Assembly: GCA_965153355.1 (NCBI GenBank)
Contig: OZ231126.1
Span: 98,766,001 to 98,830,000 of the forward strand
DNA length: 64,000 nt
Direction: 5' to 3'
From: Flaccisagitta enflata
Lineage: Eukaryota; Chaetognatha; Sagittoidea; Aphragmophora
This document shows, in pieces, positions 55,797-64,000 of the stretch. Made by a program: the position numbers and the translations under genes. Every line of letters begins with the position of its first letter. The stretch's first letter is position 1. A model generated the notes under the pieces. That model did no database searches. It was not told the origin of the DNA and was given only the letters and a program-made list of their open reading frames with translations.

Positions 55797-56148
55797 ATAG
55801 TCGCAAAAGCGTCAGACGGTCAGCGGTACCCGTGCCCTGCCCAAGTAGGTTGTGCTTAAAGTGGAAGACAGGGGTGGCCCCAAAGGGGTCGATGACCTGC
55901 TCTTTCATATAGAGAATTTCCTTCTCCTCCTCCCTTCTGGATCTGGCCTCTTGGCTGGGATTTGGACTTTGAGGCTGAGATTTGGGCCTCAAGGCTGGGA
56001 TCTTAGCCTCAGGCTGAGCCTTCAGGCTGGTTGAGCCACGAGACTAAGATTTGGGCCTTGGGCTATAACAGGGGGACGGAGAAGAAGGAAGAAGAAGGAG
56101 AAGGAGAGGAAAATTCCCCATATGTGTGAAAGCATAGGTCATCACCCT
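55797..56148. mobile_element. Class B element, short core
   Basis: AGTCGCAAAAGCGTCAGACG, GTCAGCGGTACCCGTGCCCT, a damaged arm (GGGGTGGCCCCAAAGGGGTC), a few GAGGCTGAGATTTGGGCCTC units and the right arm AATTCCCCATATGTGTGAAA. It lies between two GAA arrays. Confidence 0.75.
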
Positions 56149-56159
56149 GAGTACTGCTA

Positions 56160-56405
56160 AGGAAAAGAAAGGGAGAGGAAGAGGAGAGGAGGAGGATGAA
56201 GAAGAAGAAGAAGAAGAAGATGAAGAAGAAGAAGAAGAAGAAGAAGAAGAAGAAGAAGAAGAAGAAGAAGAAGAAGAAGAAGAAGAAGAAGAAGATGATG
56301 AAGAAGAAGAAGAAGAGAGAGATGGAGTAGAAAAAAAAGGAGAAGAGGAGGAAGAGGATGAGAAATAAAAGGAACATGAAGAGGAAGAAGAAGAAGAAGA
56401 CGGAA
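56160..56405 (+). repeat. (GAA)n with GAG/GAT variants
   Basis: Purest at 56220-56300. Confidence 0.9.
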
Positions 56406-56477
56406 AAGATAGGCGGTCATAAAGAAGGACTCAACGATGTTGCAGCCGTCAACCTCTTCACGGGGCGGCTTCCGGTT

Positions 56478-57175
56478 CTCAGCTTTTGGCGATATCACAA
56501 GAGTCATAAGGGCGGCTTTCAATGTCGAGCCATACCAAGACGCGGTATCTGATGCTCAGCTTTTGGCGATATCACAAGAGTCATAAGGGTGGCTTTCAAT
56601 GTCGAGCCATACCAAGACGCGGTATCTGATGCTCAGCTTTTGGCGATATCACAAGAGTCATAAGGGCGGCTTTCAATGTCGAGCCATACCAAGACGCGGT
56701 ATCTGATGCTCAGCTTTTGGCGATATCACAAGAGTCATAAGGGCGGCTTTCAATGTCGAGCCATACCAAGACGCGGTATCTGATGCTCAGCTTTTGGCGA
56801 TATCACAAGAGTCATAAGGGCGGCTTTCAATGTCGAGCCATACCAAGACGCGGTATCTGATGCTCAGCTTTTGGCGATATCACAAGAGTCATAAGGGCGG
56901 CTTTCAATGTCGAGCCATACCAAGACGCGGTATCTGATGCTCAGCTTTTGGCGATATCACAAGAGTTGTAAGGGCGGCTTTCAATGTTGAGCCATACCAA
57001 GACGCGGTATCTGATGCTCAGCTTTTGGCGAAATCAAAAGAGTCATAAGGGCGGCTTTCAATGTTGAGCCATACCAAGACGCGGTATCTGATGCTAAGCT
57101 TTTGGCGAAATCAAAAGAGTCATAAAGGCGGCATTCAATGTCGAGCCATACCAAGACGCGGTATCCAATGCTCAG
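56478..57175 (+). repeat. 77-bp tandem repeat, nine copies
   Basis: Unit starts CTCAGCTTTTGGCGATATCA and includes GAGTCATAAGGGCGGCTTTC and CCATACCAAGACGCGGTATC. Starts are at 56478, 56555, 56632, 56709 and every 77 bp to about 57171. The first seven are almost identical; the last three differ (GGCGAAATCAAAAGAG). Confidence 0.95.
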
Positions 57176-58165
57176 CGTTTGGTGATATCACAAGAGTCAC
57201 AAATGTGGCTTTCGATGCTGTGCCATACCGTCAATATCACATGCGAAGGCTTCCCATGCTCAGCTTTTGGTGTCGGCACGACACTGTTGGGCCATACCAA
57301 CCGGCGGCTTCCGATGATCAGCGTTCCGTGGGCTTTTCCAACGTTGCAGGGCGACAATTCATGCTCAACAGGGCATGTTGCATGGTAGAGCGGCATGGCG
57401 TTTGGTGGGCCCTAAAAACCATAACTTATGCGGTGCGGGTGTCGCGGGGCTTAGCGTGGCATGATAAAAGTGGACGCTTGGTGAGCCACTTATCATCACA
57501 TGCGCCAAAGGTGTCAAGGGTCACGGCGTGGCATAGGTTAGCGTTTGGTTTCCATACCAACGATGACAAATACGTCATAGGGCAACTTTTCATACTCACA
57601 CGGCATGACACATAATTACCTAGCGTGGCTTGAATGTTGAATGTTTAATGGGCCACACTAGCGATGTCACCTGCGTCACATGCGGCCATGCGGCAGTGGC
57701 GTCATGGGGCAAAGTGTTGCTTAGCGAGGCGCGGCACGTGGTGGACCATTCCAATGATATTACAAGCTTGGCGTAGCGTGGCGTTGCATGGCATAGCGCA
57801 GCGTATGATGGCTTGGCGCATCATGGCGTTTGGCGGGCTATACTAATCATATCACAAGTGTGACATAGCGTGGCTTAGTGTGGCTTTGCATGGCAAAGCG
57901 CAACGTATTATGGCTTGGCATATGACGGCGTTCGGCGGGCTATACTGATCATACCAAAAGTGTGACATAGCGTGGCGTAGCGTGGCGTTGCATGGCATAG
58001 CGCAACGTATTATGGCTTGGCATATGACGGCGTTCGGCGGGCTGTACTAATCATACCAAAAGTGTGACATAGCGTGGCGTAACGTGGCGTTGCATGGCAT
58101 AGCGCAACGTATTATGGCTTCGCATATCACAGCGTTCGGCGGGCTATACCGACGATGTCACATGC
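57176..58165 (+). repeat. Related degenerate repeat ending in a 102-bp tandem
   Basis: 57176-57750 keeps motifs of the 77-bp unit (GCCATACCAA, CACATGCG). From about 57756 a 102-bp unit (GTGTGACATAGCGTGGCGTA, GCATGGCATAGCGCAACGTA, GGCGTTCGGCGGGCTATACT) repeats at 57858, 57960 and 58062. Confidence 0.8.
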
Positions 58166-58264
58166 AAATTTGGCCCTCATAAACTAGAATCTTCATCGCG
58201 CGGGAATGGAAGAAATGGAAGAAACGGAAGGCAACACACAAACGTCTTATTTGGTCTACGTCTT

Positions 58265-58518
58265 TCTTATTGCCGAGTGCCAACAGATAGACAGACAGAA
58301 AGACAGACAGACAGAAAGACAGACAGACAGACAGACAGACTGACAGACAGACTGACAGAAAGATAAGCAAATGTCTTCTTTGGACTAAGTCTTTCTTTTT
58401 GCTGAGTGGCAACAGACAGGCAGACAGACAGACAGAGAGATAGACAAACATCCGATTAGGTCTACTCATTTCTTTTTGCAAAAATACAACAGACAGACAG
58501 CCAGACAGATTGAGAGCT

Positions 58519-58617
<99 letters not shown>

Positions 58618-58701
58618 TGTCTTTTTTGGTCTATGCCTTCCTCATTGCCGAATGCCAACTACCAACACAGACAGACAAAGAAACAGCCAAACAGACAGCC
58701 C

Positions 58702-58759
<58 letters not shown>

Positions 58760-58775
58760 GAGGCAGACAGAAAAA
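58265..58775 (+). repeat. (GACA)n arrays in a higher-order repeat
   Basis: Four GACA blocks separated by related spacers containing GTCT..TTTGGTCTA..TCTTTC and TTGCCGAGTGCCAACA. Spacer copies lie near 58240, 58375, 58465 and 58620. Confidence 0.9.
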
Positions 58776-58929
58776 CAGACAAGCGTCTTATCTAATCTAC
58801 GCCTTTCCAGAATCTTATCTTTTCTTCCTCACTTTTTCTCTCCTGCCTCCTGATTTTTTGGTTTTTTTTTTTTGCGTTATTTCTTGCCTCTTTCTCTTCT
58901 TAGACTTTTTCCTCTATCTAGGAAAATTT

Positions 58930-59168
58930 TTTTTTTCAATCTTCTTCGTGAACAGCGGTATTCGAAATCAAAGGTGAGTTGATCTCTGACATGAAACATA
59001 AACGGCCAATTTCGGTGCTGAGTCCAAATTTCACGACCTACGAAAGTGGTGCGTTCAAGCTTACATCCCATTTGAACACTAGCCAATAACTTAACAAATG
59101 CATACAGAACCGTAGATCGATAAGACACTGCTTTTTTCGCCGCCAATGTGAACCACATTCCGAGGTTA
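58930..59168 (-). CDS. Hypothetical exon fragment
   Basis: An acceptor-like GGACTCTCTCAG precedes base 59168 (phase 2). The frame gives NLGMWFTLAAKKAVSYRSTV, LYAFVKLLASVQMGCKLERT and TFVGREIWTQHRNWPFMFHV, then a basic end. Composition is protein-like, but no family is recognised. The plus strand of the same stretch carries an equally good acceptor and donor (CTTCGTGAACAG and AAAG|GTGAGT), so the call is weak. Confidence 0.25.
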
Positions 59169-59506
59169 CTGAGAGAGTCCCCCCGTCAAAAAGAAATTTA
59201 TACAATCCATTCATTTCAGACAAGAGTAGTTTTTCATCATGTAATGCTCGGCTGTAACATGTGGCTGGATGGTTTCTTCATTTGTTGACCTTATTCTTTG
59301 AAAGTCTTCCGTTTGTGTCTATCTCACCGTCGTTAGTAACCGTCCGTGTCCGCCCGTCTGTGTCTATGTCTATGTGCATACCCGTCTGTCCTCAGTTACC
59401 TTCCTGTCAGTCTCCAGGAATCTTTAGTTACTCTTTTGGGGTTTCTCCGTCTGACGGTCCATCTGTTTAGTTTTTTAGTTTGTTTTTTGTTGGTCTGATT
59501 GTTTCT

Positions 59507-59622
<116 letters not shown>

Positions 59623-59846
59623 TTTTCCCTCCAAATATTCATTTTTTCCTGGCCTCGTTCTTTCAATGTCTCTCTCCAGTTTTTTTTTTCTTTTTTGCTG
59701 TGACTGTCTCTGTTTCTGTCCCCGACTTTCTCTCTGTCCATGTTTCTCCGAAATCTGGTGATGACTGTGGTCGTTGCCTGTGATTTTATCTTTGTCTCTT
59801 TTTCTTTCCAGTCTTTGATCGTAACTTCCTCAGTCTATCTGTGCCT

Positions 59847-60066
59847 TATAATCCCTATGAAAAAAGTGCATTTTAGCAAAATAGTGCTTCTCTTTGCAGA
59901 GCTCTAGCTCCTAAACCGTTTGAAATACAGATCTGGGATTGGTCTAGAATGAAAGATTTTTTAAAAATCTTTCAAAATGTCTTCCTTAAAAACAACTAAA
60001 ATTACTTCTTATATCTGTTTTATCAATTGATAGATAGGTGCGTCTTTTTTTTTATCCAAGTGGTAG
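59847..60066. mobile_element. Half of a mariner-type MITE
   Basis: ATAGTGCTTCTCTTTGCAGA, GCTCTAGCTCCTAAACCG and GATCTGGGATTGGTCTAGAA match the MITE at 12126-12524. The right end GGTGCGTC, T run, ATCCAAGTGGTAG is a diverged terminus. The left end is missing. Confidence 0.75.
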
Positions 60067-60099
60067 TTAATATACTTCATCTGACATCCTGGATAGAGA

Positions 60100-60151
60100 G
60101 ATGGACTGACAGACCGAAAAATGGCTCAGTCGCGTAGCACGCGACTAAAAA
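60100..60151 (+). mobile_element. Palindrome-end fragment
   Basis: GACTGACAGACCG tract, then CAGTCGCGTAGCACGCGACT and AAAAA. Palindrome side only. Confidence 0.7.
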
Positions 60152-60479
60152 GAGAGAAAAAATCGCAAAAAGTTAACGCGCATATAATGCGGAATGATGA
60201 GGGGACACAAAGGCAAGGAATCTCTTTTACGTAAGTATCTCGCCCACACCCGTGAGGGATACCTGTACGCCGTACGGTCCACGACAATCCCTCAGTTGAA
60301 CCAATGGGAGACCCGGGAATTTTCGACGCAATTCGCCCAATCCGTCCAAAAACTGGTTTTTGGCGTCATTTTAGTTTGACTTGACCTGAGCCACCTCCGT
60401 GGCATAAACTTATTCAAAGTCGGGATCTTTCGCAAGAAGAGGAACTGAAGTGAATAAACAAAAGTAAAAGACAGTCCAG

Positions 60480-60509
60480 GAATGTTAATGTTCAGCCAAC
60501 CAGAGAGAT

Positions 60510-60547
<38 letters not shown>

Positions 60548-60740
60548 TGATAGAGAGATTTTAATATATTTGATTTGTAATGTCTAATAAAGCGATAACA
60601 CTTTTTGTACAAAATTGTGCACATGGACATGATTTGCATCACATTCATTCATTCCTTCATTCATTCATTCAATCTGACCCCTATTCATTCGCTCTTTCGT
60701 TCATTTATTCACTCATTCATTCATTCATTCAATATTCACA
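60480..60740 (+). repeat. (GA)n and (ATTC)n microsatellites
   Basis: GAGA with GATA interruptions at 60503-60557; CATTCATT repeats at 60642-60735. Confidence 0.85.
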
Positions 60741-60928
60741 GCATACGATATCAAAACGTTTATTCATGAAAAAAATGATTATTATTAGAGAGACATTGAT
60801 GGTCTACTTGCAATTGTATAAATTCTTCCCCAGCTTCTCTGCTTTTTTTCATTTTACCCAATTTTGTAGTTTTGAGACAAGAAAGTGACCATTTAACCCT
60901 AAAATCTCTGCCTTGATATGGAAAAAAA

Positions 60929-61159
60929 CAAAGGCCCAGCACCTTACAAGAAGCCGCGTGTTAAGTTTATTAGAACATACAAGACCAAAAATTTAAGACT
61001 AAGGTAAAAACTAAGACTAATGGTATTGTAAATATTCAAAATGACTCAAAATTACATGATAAACTAAATGACATAAAGCAAACAAGTATTATTTGACAAA
61101 CAAAGACAATGACAGACAACGGACAAGAGCAGGTCATAGAAGTTGCGTGCACACCAACT
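60929..61159 (+). mobile_element. Palindrome-end element, copy-2-specific insertion
   Basis: CAAAGGCCCAGCACCTTACA, AAAATGACTCAAAATTACAT core, GACAAACAAAGACAATGACA tract, GAAGTTGCGTGCACACCAACT. Copy 1 reads through this position (about 19840-19865). Confidence 0.8.
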
Positions 61160-62991
61160 AATGAGCAAGGTAGAGTTTGGGTAAGATTTCATGTTAAAGC
61201 ACGTCTTAAGAAACACAAATGCAAAGATAAGAGGAAATTTGTAGGTATGGAAATCTGAACAGGGGTAAGAAAAGAATATCTGCACATAAAGATTAAAATC
61301 CACTATAAGCATTTAAATATAGTATTTACCAGAACAAGCTGTGGGAAAAGTTGGCAAATTTTTTAGATATGTTCTCTAAAAAAATTTCTCAAAATGTTGA
61401 TACTTTAGTGAATACATGAAAATGTGTTTCATATATATCACGATATCAGACCTTATCTTTTATTGAATCATATTCATAATCAATTATATATAAGTCATTG
61501 TTTTCCTCTAATAATTCCCGTGTTTCCAGAGTCGACGACATCATGTTTACCAGACACAAGTCCTCTCGTCTTCGCGTTTTAAGCATTCGGGTGATCAGCA
61601 AAGCGTGAACAATTCAACAATCTGACGAAAAATTGTGGGTTAATACAGAAAAAAGTTATCATGCATTACGATTAAGAAAAACAGCGCAATAGCAATGAGT
61701 TCAGAAAAGTATGATCATGGGGAGCAATCCTTAGCATCTGTGAGCGTACTCACTGAGGCAAGAATACACCTGTGACAATAGTTTACACAGTTATAAACAA
61801 TAATTAATTATCAAGAGATAAAAGCTAAATTACCATAAATACATTTGATCTTTTATACTGAATAAATGGCATTACGCGACCTTTTTGTAGGGCTGGGCAA
61901 GTATCTTTTCTGACCTTATTTATATGGATACAGACCTGTCACCTCTTATTGAAGTCGCTCAGCTATTGCTGAAAACAAAAACGTAAGTAGACTCTTTATT
62001 GGCTCTTCTCTTCATTGACTCAAGTAACTGCCAGGGACCAGTATTGGAAGCAGAAGCTTTATTGATAAATTCTAGGTGGTTGTTTTAGCCTGCAACGTTG
62101 ACTAACGTGTGCGTGGCATTAACAAAGCATATGTGTCAGGTGGCATAAATGTGTGGGTCAATCATGTGATTTTCTGTATGATACCAAAATAATCTTTCCC
62201 TTTTCAAATATAATTTTAACCTCTTAGAAATTTAATTCAAGTTCAATCTAGGCAGACAAAAGAAATTTGGGTTCTTTTGTAACAAAAGCAGTGACCATTA
62301 TAGTAAACTAAGTAAAGATGTCACGTGTTTCCAAATACAAATTCACTCATATCTACTACTATTTGCGCCAGCTAAAATAAACTGTGTCTTTAATATAATA
62401 CTTATATCTATAGGGTTGACAATGGGAGTATAGCGAAACTCAGTGGATAAAAAAGATTCTTTTGAATATCTTAAAAACAAGCTATTTTGCTCAGTAACTG
62501 CCAAGGTAATTAGTAGTTAACTCACTTGACTGTTTATATGATTAATCTAATTTAACAAGTTTCAGGATTAGAATCTGAGCGGTTTTTGTTAAGGCAAATG
62601 ATGACTAATTTCTGCATCAAAAGTGATAGTCCAACATTTTTATACTAAAAAGTTTTTATGAAATATATGAAGGTCACATGTCATCAACACTTAGGAGTGC
62701 ATCATTCTTTGCTGTAAATATCAGTCACAAGCGTTTTGATGCTGAGGTTATGAAGCTCCCCGTATTTCCAAGTCTGGGCAACATCTACTGTTACACTGCT
62801 CAGAACAGAAGCGGGGGCTACAAGCCATTCAGGAATAACTATTCATTAAGACCAATGATAGTCCTCTTGAATGAACTATTCTCTTATGAATGAATGTTTT
62901 ATGAATGAATGTCATTTATCCAATAATAATGGTCAATACATAATTATTGTGCATCTTTGTTTTACTCTTTGATGATACCACTATTATGAAA

Positions 62992-63090
62992 CAAGGCCAG
63001 ATGCCACAGGGCTGGGTGCGAGACGGTTGGGTCAGGGCAGTACTGTAGAAACACTGGGAATTCAGCAAGTCATTGGGCACAAAGTCGCGT
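62992..63090 (+). mobile_element. Palindrome-end element, counterpart of 20966-21121
   Basis: CAAGGCCAGATGCCACAGGG, GGCAGTACTGTAGAAACACT, then a degraded AGTCGCGTGTCTGGCACT. Shared with copy 1. More GGCAGAC-type sequence continues to about 63345. Confidence 0.6.
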
Positions 63091-64000
63091 GTCTGGCACT
63101 CTTAAAAAAAAAAGTCAGGCAGACAGACAGGCAATCTTTTCAGAACATTTTAAATAAAGGTGTTCTATGTCCAAGTGCTATACTACAATCTAAATATATA
63201 ATAACAGTGCTTTAGCAGCCAGGCGACCAGCGGACCGGCAGATGCAGTTATAAATAGAGTTATCAAATTAAAATATTATATGTTAAGACAGGCAGACCGG
63301 AGCCAGACGGACCCCGGGCAGACGGGCGGACTGACTCTCATCCATGTAACAAGGGTAGGGTTGTAAGCTAAAGTGTAGAATCAGCGTATTTCATGAATGG
63401 GCAACCAAAGTACTAACAAACAGAAAGAGCACAACCTACTAGTATTAGAGATGCAGGACGCATCTAAAAACTCATAGAGAAATGTAATAGAAATTTATTC
63501 AAAAGAGTTTCTATTATGCTGTAACTTTGTTGTAAGGATGATACACAAAAACAAACAAAAGACAGTGAACAGTTAATTAAATAACTCTTTCCTTTGTGAT
63601 TATATTCCTCCCATATCATATTTCTGGTACTGCATAACTATTATGTTAAATAAATCAGTCTACACACATGTAAATTAAAACACAAAATGTGATTAACAAA
63701 TATGATTTTTATTAAGTGTACTAAAGCTGAGTTATGCGTATCAGCTGTTTTATTATTTCAACTTATATCGGAATGTGACCAACAAAAACGGTAAAGCATC
63801 ATCTTGACGATATATCTTTAATGGTAATGATCGGAAAAAATCGAGTCAGTCTTCACGACTTTTTGGCCTTATATTCGAAGAGCAGGGGTTTTCATTTTCT
63901 TATTAGGAAGTTGAGAATCTTGACCGAGCGATTGGGCTTTCCAATGAAATTGATAGGGTAGTAAATTTGATAATTCTCTTTCATTTGGTATATACTTAGA

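Larger units (their letters stand above)
60790..63830 (+). repeat. Segmental duplication, copy 2
   Basis: Diverged partner of 19700-21860, extending at least from the CCCAATTTTGTA block (60858) to the AACGGTAAAGCATCATC block (63787). Contains a private palindrome-end insertion at 60929-61159, and 62300-62800 has no obvious match in copy 1. No intact gene. Confidence 0.8.

Noticed and set aside
55333-55992. 219- and 154-residue frames over the 45-bp repeat and GAA array
   Set aside because: A repeat period of three times fifteen keeps both strands open, and there is no splice or start support. A repetitive secreted protein cannot be excluded but is not supported.
58510-58977. Thr/Asp/Arg/Gln repeat protein
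   Set aside because: (GACA)n microsatellite translation with no conserved flank.
60194-60379. 61-codon frame beginning MMRGHKGKESLLRKYLAHTR
   Set aside because: Protein-like, but no family match I can recognise, no acceptor, and a strong donor-like CGTAAGT cuts the frame early. Insufficient support.

Overview
This is a eukaryotic, almost certainly animal, genomic window that is mostly repeats. Supporting signs are spliceosomal introns with branch-point, polypyrimidine and AG signals, EGF-like and Kelch modules joined by phase-1 introns, a Penelope-like retroelement with a GIY-YIG endonuclease, hAT-like and Tc1/mariner-like non-autonomous DNA transposons, and an interstitial (CCCTAA)n tract. 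A marine invertebrate is my guess; the sequence does not fix the species. There are no bacterial operons, rRNA, tRNA or CRISPR.

Genes are few and lie mostly on the minus strand. The best is a three-exon fragment: a cytoplasmic Ser/Pro/Ala-rich segment plus one transmembrane helix (30380-30800), an EGF-like exon (30064-30147), and a long KLHDC1/2-like Kelch exon (24020-24977). All inferred junctions are phase 1, so one type II membrane protein with EGF and Kelch modules is plausible, though the Kelch exon carries a frameshift in a 9-bp T run. Weaker coding pieces are a HEPN-like exon (31670-31907), a terminal exon with decayed upstream duplicates (33416-34205), an exon with a clean splice donor (11212-11545) and three hypothetical fragments.

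Mobile DNA by region. 4.87-10.63 kb: decayed Penelope-like element (PLE) in minus orientation, with two copies of a hammerhead-like ribozyme motif. 10.6-14.8 kb: inverted-repeat-bounded minisatellite elements and two mariner-type MITEs. 15-18.3 kb: foldback structures. 18.3-19.6 kb: one element with a hAT-type MITE nested in it and an exact 8-bp target duplication. 19.7-21.9 kb and 60.8-63.8 kb: a diverged segmental duplication whose copies differ by insertions. 25-34 kb: dense repeats around the membrane-protein gene. 34-60 kb: very long microsatellites, minisatellites of 45, 77, 84 and 102 bp, a 2.1-kb GATGACAGTG array and more mobile elements.

Three repeat families dominate. 'Class A' and 'Class B' (names mine) have inverted arms containing GCAGCGGCCCCGAAGGGG around a 20-21-bp minisatellite. 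The 'palindrome-end' family runs from CAAGGCC to the palindrome AGTCGCGTGCACGCGACT, with a (GGAC/GACC)n tract beside the palindrome and a core that varies from under 100 bp to 1.6 kb. No transposase was found for any of them.
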